Assembly (NCBI GenBank): GCA_943357285.1
Contig: CALRGJ010000001.1
Span: 62,001 to 126,000, forward strand
Reading direction: 5' to 3'
Source: Candidatus Peribacteria bacterium
Lineage (GTDB): Bacteria > Patescibacteriota > Gracilibacteria > UBA1369 > LOWO2-01-FULL-3
DNA: 64,000 bases
This document shows positions 1 through 9,265 of the stretch, piece by piece (within the stretch, counting starts at the first letter, position 1; each line of letters starts with the position of its first letter). A program made the translations under genes and the position numbers. The notes beneath the pieces were generated by a model. That model had not been told where the DNA came from and did not search any database. It saw only the letters and a program-made list of their open reading frames with translations.

Positions 1-723
1 ACACCTGACAATACGGTAATTGCAGTAGTGGGAAATGTAGATCATAAACAAGTAGTGGAGTTGATTGGTAAATATTTCGAGATGGAAGCCGGTGAAAAAG
101 CTTATGAATTCAAGGCTATTGAGAATATGGATGGTGGAAAGTTGTATTTGAAAGAAAAAAAGACGGAGCAGGCTCATATTGCTGTTGGTTTCCCTGGATA
201 TAAGGAAGATCACAAAGATCATTGGGCTCTTAAGCTTTTATCGGTGATTCTTGGAGGAAATATGAGTAGCAGAATGTTCCTTGGCGTGAGAGAGGCAAAG
301 GGTCTTTCTTATTACATTCATACTTCTACTGATAATTACATGGATGGTGGTGTGATTGTGACTAATGCCGGGGTGGATTTGCTTAGAATCGATGAGGCGA
401 TTGAAGGTGTGATTAATGAATATAGAAGAGTGAAAGAGGAAAATGTACCGGCCGCTGAATTAAAAAAGGCTAAATCTTATTTGAAAGGTAAGATGGTGTT
501 GAGTTTGGAAGATTCCGAGGAATTCGCCCATTTATTGGCTAAATACGAACTTTTGCACGGAACAGTAAGAGATCCAGAAGAGATTATGAAATTGATTGAT
601 AAAGTAACAGTGGAAGATGTGAGAAGGGTAGCGGAAGATTTATTCCAAGAAGATAAGATGAAATTGGCTGTGATAGGACCTTACGATGATAGAGAGAGAT
701 TTTTGAAGTTGCTCAAGTATTAG
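1..723 (+). CDS. M16-family zinc peptidase (insulinase-like), C-terminal part; 5' end lies outside the window
   Basis: Reading frame is open from base 1 (TPDNTVIAVVGNVDHKQV...); GGNMSSRMFLGVREAKGLSYYIHTS is typical of the M16 C-terminal domain. Confidence 0.88.
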   Translation, partial: TPDNTVIAVVGNVDHKQVVELIGKYFEMEAGEKAYEFKAIENMDGGKLYLKEKKTEQAHIAVGFPGYKEDHKDHWALKLLSVILGGNMSSRMFLGVREAKGLSYYIHTSTDNYMDGGVIVTNAGVDLLRIDEAIEGVINEYRRVKEENVPAAELKKAKSYLKGKMVLSLEDSEEFAHLLAKYELLHGTVRDPEEIMKLIDKVTVEDVRRVAEDLFQEDKMKLAVIGPYDDRERFLKLLKY

Positions 724-840
724 GCGGGTCCTGCCTGACAGGTGTCACTGTGTTTTCTAGAAACTGCTCGAGTATTTGCTGCGCAAAAACTCTGCGCGTT
801 GTTTCGTCGAAAACAAGTAACACACTGTCAGTCTCCCGCC
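723..840. other. Intergenic long imperfect inverted repeat, possible structured RNA or terminator
   Basis: GGCGGG(723-728)...CCCGCC(835-840), with nested CTGACAG/CTGTCAG, GTTTTC/GAAAAC and GCGC/GCGC. Confidence 0.5.
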
Positions 841-908
841 TTTCCCTTACAGCTGCTTGATAAAAAGGCTGTTTTTTGGTATAATGTTGAGAAATAAAAA
901 CAAAAACT

Positions 909-2450
909 ATGGCTACAGAAATTACACCAGAACAGCAACCGGCATTTGAGAAAATGAAGACTGAAGGAGGATTTAAGAATTCCGACGGTAGTTTTTTCAA
1001 TGTATCTACTGGAGAATATTCCGATGGTAAGAGTAGTAGCCAGTTGAGTCCTGAAGATGCTTTTGAATTTAGAAAGGAAGGATATACGCCACTTAAGGAG
1101 GCTCAAGTTGTTGCTGCGGCTGCTGTGAAAGATGTCGGAAAGGTGGAAACTAAAACTACAACCGGGGAATCTGTTACAGGCCTACGTACTATTGTGGAAT
1201 TAGATGCTCTAAAGTCTAAATTGGGAACGAAAATGTCCCCATTGGGTGATGCACTTGCTGTTAATGGAAATCCATTTTCTGGAAGTTTAGATTTAGATAA
1301 GGATTTTAATTTGAATACGGTAAAAGCTGTTGTTACTCCAGCTTTGGCGAATATTTTTAGCAGTAAGGCTGATGTGGTTATTAATTTATATAATTCCAAT
1401 TTGAGTGATGGTGAATTGCCTTTAGCTCCTCAGGATGCGATTAAGTTGTTAACCGATATTTATACTGAGGCTGCATTGAAATCTGTAAGATCGTCTTTTA
1501 AAGCCACTTATCCAAACTATGTAGCTTTTAAGAATTCTTTGAGTGCTGGAAAATCTTATAAATTTACTTACGATATATCTGTCGATAAAAATTCAGTCTT
1601 TACTTCTACTATTAAGCCGGATGCAGATCCAGCAAATCAGTTTTTGCCTGAATATACAGCTTATGACAAGATTAATCCGAAGCCAGTAGAGCTCACTCCT
1701 TCTGAAGTAAAATTGAATGAAAGAGCTAAGAATTTTAAAAATTCTGGAGTTGGAAGATTTTTGGGTGCGATGGGTGTGATTAATGTGGGTGAAGCTGTTG
1801 AAGGTGAGACAAAGGAGCAAGCAGAGGCTCGTGAAACTAAGGCTTATGCTGAAGCTCTAAATGGAAGTAATTTTATTGCTCAGTTTTTTATTTATTTTAT
1901 GGGAGGATCAGCGATGCTGGCAGATGGTGGTGCTTCGATTAAAGATACTCTTTCCGGTTTGGATCCAAAATTCCAGGCGGTTGTAAAAGGTATTGAGGCC
2001 AAGGTGCCAAAAATGATGGCAAAAATGGCGGAAGATCCTAAGTATAGAACTCCAGAGGATGAGCTCGAGGCTGCGAAAACTGAACCTGTTAAGGCTGAAG
2101 ATTTTGCAAAGATTCTTTCTGGAGAAAAAGCTCAGCCGGAGAAAACTATAAAATTAAGTGATAAGTATGATGCTGGAGAAACTGGCTTAACTATTACTCT
2201 TAAAGATGGTGCAGAAATGATTATTCCTGAGGGAACATCTATTAGAATTAAAGATAAATCTGAGCCTAAAAGAGCTGAGGATAAGAAGCCTAGATCTTTC
2301 ACTTCTACTATTACTGTGACAGGTGAATTACCTGTTGGTACTAAGTTTAATAGCAAGGTCGTGTTTGAAAAACCAGGTGATAAAGCAGCTACAGCTAAAA
2401 AGGAAGCTGAAAAACCAGCTCCAGATACTAACGAGAAACCTGCAAGCTAA
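909..2450 (+). CDS. Hypothetical protein, 513 aa
   Basis: Long ORF followed by a terminator-like hairpin; no family recognised. Confidence 0.8.
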   Translation: MATEITPEQQPAFEKMKTEGGFKNSDGSFFNVSTGEYSDGKSSSQLSPEDAFEFRKEGYTPLKEAQVVAAAAVKDVGKVETKTTTGESVTGLRTIVELDALKSKLGTKMSPLGDALAVNGNPFSGSLDLDKDFNLNTVKAVVTPALANIFSSKADVVINLYNSNLSDGELPLAPQDAIKLLTDIYTEAALKSVRSSFKATYPNYVAFKNSLSAGKSYKFTYDISVDKNSVFTSTIKPDADPANQFLPEYTAYDKINPKPVELTPSEVKLNERAKNFKNSGVGRFLGAMGVINVGEAVEGETKEQAEARETKAYAEALNGSNFIAQFFIYFMGGSAMLADGGASIKDTLSGLDPKFQAVVKGIEAKVPKMMAKMAEDPKYRTPEDELEAAKTEPVKAEDFAKILSGEKAQPEKTIKLSDKYDAGETGLTITLKDGAEMIIPEGTSIRIKDKSEPKRAEDKKPRSFTSTITVTGELPVGTKFNSKVVFEKPGDKAATAKKEAEKPAPDTNEKPAS

Positions 2451-2479
2451 TTTGGCTTGTTTCGCTTAGAGGCATGGGC

Positions 2480-2501
2480 TAGAATGGCCCTGCTTTTTTC
2501 A
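2480..2501 (+). terminator. Intrinsic terminator after the 513-aa ORF (approximate coordinates)
   Basis: GCATGGGC-tagaatg-GCCCTGC followed by TTTTTT. Confidence 0.6.
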
Positions 2502-2523
2502 GTATATCCTTAACTTTTTTTAT

Positions 2524-3003
2524 ATGGCGAAAGTAAATGAACAAACATTGATTTTGATCAAGCCAGATGCTATTCAGCGCGGTTTGGTTGGTGAAATCGT
2601 TACACGTTTTGAACGCAAAGGTTTGAAATTGGTTGGTATGAAAATGATGGCTTTGAACGAAGCTGTTTTGCGTGAACATTATGCGCATATTGCTGATAAG
2701 CCTTTCTTCCCTGGTGTTGCTAAATTTATGCAAAGCACTCCTGTTGTAGCTATGTGTTGGCAAGGTTTACAGGTGGTAGATGCAGTTAGAAAAATCACTG
2801 GTATCACTAAGGCTCGTGAAGCTGAAGCTGGTTCAATTCGTGGAGATTTAGCTATGAGCGTTGCTTGTAACGTAATCCATGCTTCTGACACTGTTGAAAA
2901 TGCAGAAAAAGAAGTTAAGAGATTCTTCAAAGATGACGAAATTCATTCTTACGATAAATCTGAATATACTCATGTATATGCAGAAGACGAGAGGGCTGTT
3001 TAA
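2524..3003 (+). CDS. ndk: Nucleoside diphosphate kinase
   Basis: TLILIKPDAIQRGLVGEI and NVIHASDT active-site motif. Confidence 0.95.
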   Translation: MAKVNEQTLILIKPDAIQRGLVGEIVTRFERKGLKLVGMKMMALNEAVLREHYAHIADKPFFPGVAKFMQSTPVVAMCWQGLQVVDAVRKITGITKAREAEAGSIRGDLAMSVACNVIHASDTVENAEKEVKRFFKDDEIHSYDKSEYTHVYAEDERAV

Positions 3004-3014
3004 TTAGAAAATTC

Positions 3015-3866
3015 ATGAATATAAGGGAGCTGGAACAAAAAGCTGCGCAAATCCGATTGAGTACTCTGGAAACTTTGCATAAAGGTGGTCAGGGATACGT
3101 AGGGAGTTGTATGTCAGTTGTTGAAATTCTAGTCTCTCTTTATTATGGAGAACTTTTTGGTCAAAAACAGGTAATGAAATATAATCCTAAAATTCCCGGA
3201 GCAAAAGATCAGGATTTTTTGATTTTATCCAAGGGTCATGCGGTGGCTGTACAGTATGCTATTCTTGCGGATCTTGGTTTCTTTGATAAATCAGAATTAA
3301 ATTTTTTGGGAAAACCGGGGGCGATGCTCAAAAATCGTCCTTCATCAAAAGTTCCCGGAATTAGTGCTTCAATGCTGTCTTATGGTCATGGGCTTTCTGT
3401 GGCTTTGGGATTGGCTTTGTCTTTGAGAATGGAAAAGACAAATCAGAAAGTTTTTGCAGTACTTGGAGATGGAGAATTGGCGAATGGCCAAGTATGGGAA
3501 GCGGCAATGATGGCATCAAAATATAAACTAAATAATTTGGTGGCTTTTGTGGATAATAATAAAGTGCAATCTGGACATTTGCTTCAGGTGGAAAATTTGC
3601 AGAGCAAGTTTGATTCATTTGGTTGGCAGGTAATTCAGGTAACAGATGGTCATGATTGTGATCAGATTTTGAATGCATTACAGAAAGCAGAGACGTTTAC
3701 TAGAAAGCCTATCTGTATTTGGTGTCATACTATTGTTGGCAAAGGTGTAGATTTTGCAGAGAGAAAGGCTAATTACCAAGGAGCGACATTGAGTGATAAT
3801 GAAATGTCGGCAATTATTCCAAAACTTAAGAGAATTTATGAACAGTACGTTACTCAAATTAGGTAA
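3015..3866 (+). CDS. Transketolase N-terminal (TPP-binding) subunit
   Basis: SKGHAVAVQYAILADLGFF; GDGELANGQVWEAAMMASKYKLNNLVAFVDNNK. Confidence 0.93.
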   Translation: MNIRELEQKAAQIRLSTLETLHKGGQGYVGSCMSVVEILVSLYYGELFGQKQVMKYNPKIPGAKDQDFLILSKGHAVAVQYAILADLGFFDKSELNFLGKPGAMLKNRPSSKVPGISASMLSYGHGLSVALGLALSLRMEKTNQKVFAVLGDGELANGQVWEAAMMASKYKLNNLVAFVDNNKVQSGHLLQVENLQSKFDSFGWQVIQVTDGHDCDQILNALQKAETFTRKPICIWCHTIVGKGVDFAERKANYQGATLSDNEMSAIIPKLKRIYEQYVTQIR

Positions 3867-4290
3867 GCATTTTAAGAACATTGTTGTTCTTGATACTGGA
3901 TCAGTAAGAAATTCTGATTGCGAGGAATTTATTAAATTTTTCGGTGAAAGATATTTCAATTTTGGTTTAGCGGAGTCAAATATGATTTCTGCTGCTGCCG
4001 GATTTGCGATTGCCGGAAAGACTCCGGTGATTTTTGGTAGTGCAAGGTTTCTTTTGAGTACGGCTTTTGATCAGGTTTATAATGATATTTGTATTCCAAA
4101 TTTGAATGTGAAAATTGTGGGTCTTGTCGCTCACTCCGAGCGACACGGAGCCTTAGCCTCGGGTGACGGTGAGGTGGATATGGAGTTGGTGAAAATTCTG
4201 CCAAATCTCAAAGTAGAAGATGGTGATTTTGCCGTTTTGGAAAAGATGATGGGTGAATATGGTCCGGCCTATTTGAGGGTTGCGGTCTAG
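3838..4290 (+). CDS. Transketolase pyrimidine-binding subunit, short form lacking the C-terminal domain
   Basis: FNFGLAESNMISAAAGFAIAGKTPVIFGSARFL; ends at GPAYLRVAV; overlaps the N subunit gene. Confidence 0.85.
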   Translation: MNSTLLKLGKHFKNIVVLDTGSVRNSDCEEFIKFFGERYFNFGLAESNMISAAAGFAIAGKTPVIFGSARFLLSTAFDQVYNDICIPNLNVKIVGLVAHSERHGALASGDGEVDMELVKILPNLKVEDGDFAVLEKMMGEYGPAYLRVAV

Positions 4291-4343
4291 TGTGATATTA
4301 TTGTATCCGATCTTGATGATTGAAATTATTAAAAAAAGATTTT

Positions 4344-5291
4344 ATGAAAGAGTTTCCAATTAAAATTTTTTCTGGCACTTCTCATCCAGAATTAGCTAAG
4401 GAAATAGCTAAAGAGCTCGGATTACCGCTTTCAGAAATGCTTATTTCAAGGTTTGCTTGTAAAGAAATTTACGCAAAACCGACAGAAACTGTACGTGGTA
4501 CTGATGTATTTGTGGTTCAAACAGGAAGTGAAAATGTGAATGAAGATTTGATGGAACTTTTTATCATGCTTGATTCTTTGAAGAGATCTTTTGCAGGAAG
4601 AATTCATGTAGTGATGCCTCATTATGGTTATGCGAGACAAGATCGTGTAGCTACTCCACGTGAGCCAATTTCTGCAAAACTCATTGCTGATCTTATTTCT
4701 ACAGCTGGGGCAGATCATCTTATTACAATGAAACTTCATAGTGATCAAGAACAAGGATTTTTCAACTTTCCGGTAGATAATGTAAATACAGAAAGACTTT
4801 TTGCTGACTACTTTCTTAAGAAAAAATTGAAAGATGTGGTAGTGGTTTCTCCAGATGCAGGAGGAGCAAAAGATGCGAAGAAATTTGCGGATTTAATTGG
4901 TGCGGAATTAGCAATTATTCATAAGACAAGACCTGCACATAATAAAGCTCAGGTGATGCATGTAGTAGGTGATGTAGAGGGCAAAACTTGTGTGATTTAC
5001 GATGATTTGATTGATACAGCAGGAAGCGTGACTGCTGCTATTACAGCTTTACGATCTATGAAAGCCGGTAAAGATATTTATTTGGCAGCTACTCATGCGG
5101 TGTTTTCCGATCCTGCAACTGAGAGATTCAAAGAAGCTGGATTTAAAGAAGTAGTGGTTTCAAATTCGATTCCAATTACAGACAGAAAAATGTTTAAGGG
5201 TTTGAAAGTTTTGTCAGTGGCTCCACTATTGGCAAAGATTATTAGAAATGTTCACGAGGCTAGGTCAGTAACCACAGCATTAATTAACTAA
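4344..5291 (+). CDS. prs: Ribose-phosphate pyrophosphokinase
   Basis: HYGYARQDRVATPREPISAKLIADL; VIYDDLIDTAGSVTAAITAL. Confidence 0.95.
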   Translation: MKEFPIKIFSGTSHPELAKEIAKELGLPLSEMLISRFACKEIYAKPTETVRGTDVFVVQTGSENVNEDLMELFIMLDSLKRSFAGRIHVVMPHYGYARQDRVATPREPISAKLIADLISTAGADHLITMKLHSDQEQGFFNFPVDNVNTERLFADYFLKKKLKDVVVVSPDAGGAKDAKKFADLIGAELAIIHKTRPAHNKAQVMHVVGDVEGKTCVIYDDLIDTAGSVTAAITALRSMKAGKDIYLAATHAVFSDPATERFKEAGFKEVVVSNSIPITDRKMFKGLKVLSVAPLLAKIIRNVHEARSVTTALIN

Positions 5292-5297
5292 AAAATT

Positions 5298-5753
5298 ATG
5301 TTTGGAGATAAAGAAAAACAGTTGGTATATATTGGTAGCGATCATGCAGGTTTTAAGATGAAGGAACAATTGCATAAGCATCTTCAAGAAGCAGGTTTTG
5401 ATGCCACCGACTTAGGAACTTTTACAGAGGATTCTTGTGATTATCCGGATATTGCTAGAGAAGTGTCTGAAAAGGTAAAAGAGCATGAGGGATCATTGGG
5501 AATTTTGATGTGTGGTACAGGAATTGGCATGTCTATGGCAGCAAATAAGATGCGTGGAATTAGAGCGGCAATGGTTACTGATGAAAATATGGCCGAGATG
5601 AGCCGTAAACATAATAATGCGAATGTTCTTTGTATGGGGGCGAGAATTAGCACTCCTGAAATGATTGTTAAAATGACAGATAAGTTTTTAGCTACTACTT
5701 TTGACTCTGAAGAGAGACATGCAAGAAGAGTACAAAAAATTGATGAATTATAA
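5298..5753 (+). CDS. rpiB: Ribose-5-phosphate isomerase B
   Basis: YIGSDHAGFKMKEQL; GILMCGTGIGMSMAANK. Confidence 0.95.
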   Translation: MFGDKEKQLVYIGSDHAGFKMKEQLHKHLQEAGFDATDLGTFTEDSCDYPDIAREVSEKVKEHEGSLGILMCGTGIGMSMAANKMRGIRAAMVTDENMAEMSRKHNNANVLCMGARISTPEMIVKMTDKFLATTFDSEERHARRVQKIDEL

Positions 5754-5760
5754 TCTGAAA

Positions 5761-6414
5761 ATGTCTAAAAAAGTACAAATTGCCCCGTCTATTTTATCAG
5801 CAGATTTTGGTAAGCTATCAGCAGAAATTGCTGAGATAGAACCATATTCCGATAGAATTCATTTTGATGTGATGGATGGAAACTTTGTGCCAAATATTAG
5901 TTTTGGTGCGCCGATTTTGAAATGGGTGCAAACGAAATTACCGATAGATGTTCATTTGATGATAGCGCGTCCTTGGCTTTACTTGGAGGATTTTGCGAAG
6001 TCTGGAGGTGACCTGATTATTATACATTCTGAAGCGTGTGCGAAGAGTGGAAAATTTACGATGGCGAATGTTTTGAAAATGATTAAGAAATTGGGAGTAA
6101 AGACTGGTGTTTCTATTAAGCCAAAAACTCCAGTTAGTGTTTTGAAAAATGTTTTGGGTCTTTTGGATCAGGTTTTGATTATGACGGTGGAGCCAGGTTT
6201 TGGCGGACAATCTTTCATGCCTAAGATGGTGGGAAAAATTGGGCAATTACGAAAAATGGGATTCAAGGGAGATATTGCAATTGATGGTGGAATTAATGCC
6301 GAAACTGGAAAAATTTGTGCCGAAGCCGGTGCGGATATTTTAATTGCCGGTAATTATATTTTTGGGGCGAAGGATAGGGTGAAGGCGGCGAAGAGTTTAA
6401 CCTTCTTTAGCTAA
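5761..6414 (+). CDS. rpe: Ribulose-phosphate 3-epimerase
   Basis: APSILSADFGKL; HFDVMDGNFVPNISFG; MTVEPGFGGQSFM. Confidence 0.95.
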   Translation: MSKKVQIAPSILSADFGKLSAEIAEIEPYSDRIHFDVMDGNFVPNISFGAPILKWVQTKLPIDVHLMIARPWLYLEDFAKSGGDLIIIHSEACAKSGKFTMANVLKMIKKLGVKTGVSIKPKTPVSVLKNVLGLLDQVLIMTVEPGFGGQSFMPKMVGKIGQLRKMGFKGDIAIDGGINAETGKICAEAGADILIAGNYIFGAKDRVKAAKSLTFFS

Positions 6415-8094
6415 AAGTTCTCTATTGTGCTCCATTACGGCTTGGATTTTTGCAGGTACTTGGAAGCGTATTACTTCTACTTGCCATTGTTTTAGTTTTT
6501 CCATGTATTGTCTATCTGTATCTTCTATTTCTTCCGGATGAGTGGTCATGAGATGTTCGTATCCTTTTAGTGTTGTATCAATACAACGTGGTAGGGCGTT
6601 GTAGAGTGGATGAGTAGTATTATTGTGGTCTAGCATTGCCCAGGCGATGACTCTGGAAGTTGTGCTGCGAAGCATGTTGCGTTGTTTTTCAGGCTTCATT
6701 TTGCCTACTGATAGAATATTATTTGCTCTATCTTCTAGCTTCATGATTAAGGCAACTTGTCTGCTTTCCGCTCCATGCATGGAGTTTAGACGCATAAGGA
6801 AGGCGGTGGATTTGTTTTCTTTCTCGTCGCTTTCTTCCGGGAATTCTTTAAATGTTTTGCTCTCTTTATCCGGTTTTTCTGATTTCCATCCTCTATATTT
6901 TCCAGGAGTAATACCTAAAATTTTCATTGTGATGTCTCTACCAGGAAGCGATTGCTGTACAGCTGTGGATTTTTCCTCATCTGTCCATTCTATATTATGA
7001 CTTAGTAGTCTTAGTACTTCTTGTACTGTTTTAAATACGTCCGGCTTGAGAAGGTTTAGGACTTTTTCTTTTATTTTATCGCGAGTGGTATCCGGACTAT
7101 TAAATCCACTTTTTATTTTTGGATCCAAGCTGGTGTCATAGACATCGGCCAGTCTTTTGAGATAACCATTTTCTCCAAAAAGATCTTCCATTTTTAAATC
7201 CGTGTCCTCGATCACATCATGAATAGGCCCTACTAAAGCTATTATTACGGCTAGATTGGCCATTCCCTTATCTAGAGTGTAGGGGATAACATCGAGAGAT
7301 GTAGCATGAGTTACGTCCATGCCGTGAATGATGTAAGGGAGTTTTTCAGTTTTTCTCATGCGCCCTTTTTCTTGGCCATGATGAGCAGCTTTTCCAACGG
7401 CAATACCTTGGTGAGCTGCGTCTATGTATCTTAGATAGCGATTTCTTTCTACTATTTCACCGCGATGTGGATGGTCTTTTGGTAGGACATAATCTTCAGC
7501 AGTTTTTTCTTCAGGTTTTTTGTCAGGTGCACTTTCGAGAAGCATTTCGTAATATAGGCGAAGTGAAACAATATATTTTTTCGTGGTTTCATAGAGAGCT
7601 TTTCGAAGGGCTTTTTCTTCTCTTTTCCAACTTCTTAGTTCGCGGTTCTCTGAGGAATTTTCCACCATGGCGCGTACACCATTTCTTAATCTGGGAATCA
7701 TTCTCACTTTTGAATTTTCAACTATTTCGTTTGAGTATTCGCCGAGATGATCGACAGGGGCTCCGGTTGTCCATTTTAGTTCTAAATCTTCACAGGTTTC
7801 ATAAAATTCAAAGTAGTTTGCTTCTACCGATTTCCAGATATCTCTAATTCTTGCTCTATGTTCTATGGGAATAGAATGTTGAATGACGTCGTACTCTAAG
7901 CGCATCGGAATGTCTAAATATTTTTTTTCAATATCTAGAATGTAAGCATTCTCATCGTTGAAAGAGGCAACGTCTTCTGGTTGAAATGGATATCTTTGCT
8001 GAAGTATTCCGGCATAACCGGCTTTGAGCATGGCATCTTCATCATCTCTTTCGGAGGTGTCACTATCTATTTTGTGCGGGTCTCTATCTGTCAT
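6397..8094 (-). CDS. Large protein with a RelA/SpoT-type HD hydrolase-like region
   Basis: AAHHGQ...KLPYIIHGMDV...ALVGPIHDVIEDTDL resembles the HD/EDT signature of ppGpp hydrolases; start placed at Met43 of the ORF because the first codons lie in the tRNA. Confidence 0.6.
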   Translation of the reverse strand: MTDRDPHKIDSDTSERDDEDAMLKAGYAGILQQRYPFQPEDVASFNDENAYILDIEKKYLDIPMRLEYDVIQHSIPIEHRARIRDIWKSVEANYFEFYETCEDLELKWTTGAPVDHLGEYSNEIVENSKVRMIPRLRNGVRAMVENSSENRELRSWKREEKALRKALYETTKKYIVSLRLYYEMLLESAPDKKPEEKTAEDYVLPKDHPHRGEIVERNRYLRYIDAAHQGIAVGKAAHHGQEKGRMRKTEKLPYIIHGMDVTHATSLDVIPYTLDKGMANLAVIIALVGPIHDVIEDTDLKMEDLFGENGYLKRLADVYDTSLDPKIKSGFNSPDTTRDKIKEKVLNLLKPDVFKTVQEVLRLLSHNIEWTDEEKSTAVQQSLPGRDITMKILGITPGKYRGWKSEKPDKESKTFKEFPEESDEKENKSTAFLMRLNSMHGAESRQVALIMKLEDRANNILSVGKMKPEKQRNMLRSTTSRVIAWAMLDHNNTTHPLYNALPRCIDTTLKGYEHLMTTHPEEIEDTDRQYMEKLKQWQVEVIRFQVPAKIQAVMEHNRELLAKEG

Positions 8095-8175
8095 ATAATA
8101 TGCAAAAGGCTTAATTTTGGCACTAATAAGACGTTTTGTCAAACCTATTCTATACCTCTTTAGTCTGAATTGAAA

Positions 8176-8252
8176 TGGTGCGCCCGACAGGAGTCGAACC
8201 TGTGACCCCCAGCTCCGCAAGCTGATGCTCTATCCATCTGAGCTACGAGCGC
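8176..8252 (-). tRNA. tRNA-Arg(GCG), CCA encoded
   Basis: Manual cloverleaf: acceptor GCGCUCG/CGGGCGC, D-arm GCUC/GAGC, anticodon loop UUGCGGA, T-arm ACAGG-UUCGACU-CCUGU, A73 + CCA. Confidence 0.93.
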
Positions 8253-8316
8253 ACGTGAAGGTGTTTGCCTTTGAAGGCCCGCCAATAGTAATAGAAAAGC
8301 CATTTTTAGGCAAGTT

Positions 8317-9144
8317 CTAGATGTTTTTGAAGATGTTTAGGGTCTCTTGGTGGATCTTGTTGTTGCTGCCAAAAATGTCTGCGCCAAAGAGGTCTATTTG
8401 ATTACCGTTGGTGTCGGTGACAGTTCCTCCGGCTTCTTCGATTATTAGAGCTCCAGCGGCGATATCCCAAGGTTTGAGACCAAATTCCCAATATCCTTCA
8501 AAACGACCAGCTGCTACGTAGCAAAGGTCCAATGAAGCGGCCCCGAGTCTGCGTATTGCCTGGCAATGTCCCATCATGGCATTGAAGTATGGAAGATTTA
8601 TTCCTTGGTTTTTATAGGGGAACCCTGTAGCGAAAAGTCCGTTTTTTACTTCGTTGATTTTTGTGACTTGGATTTTTTTATCGTTCATATAGGCTCCCTC
8701 GCCTTTTGTAGCGGAAAAAAGTTCATTCATTCCTGGTGCGTATACTACGCCGACAATTAATTCACCGGTAAGATATTGAAAGTTCTTAGATTTTTCTTTT
8801 TTTGATAATTTGAAGAGACCGATAGAGACGGCATATTCCTTTAATTGATGAGCATAATTAGTGGTGCCGTCGATTGGATCTACAAGCCAAATATATTCAG
8901 AATCGGCATAGTCGCTAAAGTCTGATTTGCGAATAAAACTGGATTCTTCGCCGATAATTGCGTGGTCGGGATAGGCTTTGTTTATTTCTTTTATAATCAT
9001 TTCTTCCGAAGCACGGTCAGCATTGGTGACTAAATCATTTTTACCTTTCTCTTCAATAATTAGGCCTTTTTTTTGTTCGGCTAAAACATATTTCCCAGCT
9101 TTTTTTGCTGTTTTGATGGCAAATTTGAGGAGGTCTTTGTACAT
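8317..9144 (-). CDS. Inositol monophosphatase family protein
   Basis: GEESS; WLVDPIDGTTNYAH; KPWDIAAGALIIEEAGG. Confidence 0.93.
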   Translation of the reverse strand: MYKDLLKFAIKTAKKAGKYVLAEQKKGLIIEEKGKNDLVTNADRASEEMIIKEINKAYPDHAIIGEESSFIRKSDFSDYADSEYIWLVDPIDGTTNYAHQLKEYAVSIGLFKLSKKEKSKNFQYLTGELIVGVVYAPGMNELFSATKGEGAYMNDKKIQVTKINEVKNGLFATGFPYKNQGINLPYFNAMMGHCQAIRRLGAASLDLCYVAAGRFEGYWEFGLKPWDIAAGALIIEEAGGTVTDTNGNQIDLFGADIFGSNNKIHQETLNIFKNI

Positions 9145-9265
9145 GAGTTTATAATAATCGATAATGATTTTTATTCAAAGAGCTGTTTTAAAAGGTGAAT
9201 TTAAGGGCATAAACTAGACGAGCAAAGCAATGCATGGTATCATCCTCAGGCTGTTTTCAGAAATT

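Noticed and set aside
713-1106. Small minus-strand ORFs 713-1000 and 828-1106
   Set aside because: Antisense to the 513-aa ORF and the inverted repeat, no protein-like composition or recognisable motif.
4126-4180. GC-rich palindrome GTCGCTC-actcc-GAGCGAC inside the short transketolase gene as a palindromic insertion element
   Set aside because: Length matches the expected protein region and no second copy was seen, so it is probably just coding sequence.
8095-8220. N-terminal 42 aa (MRSWGSQVRLLSGAP...) of the 607-aa ORF
   Set aside because: This stretch is antisense-free translation of the tRNA-Arg gene; start moved to 8094.
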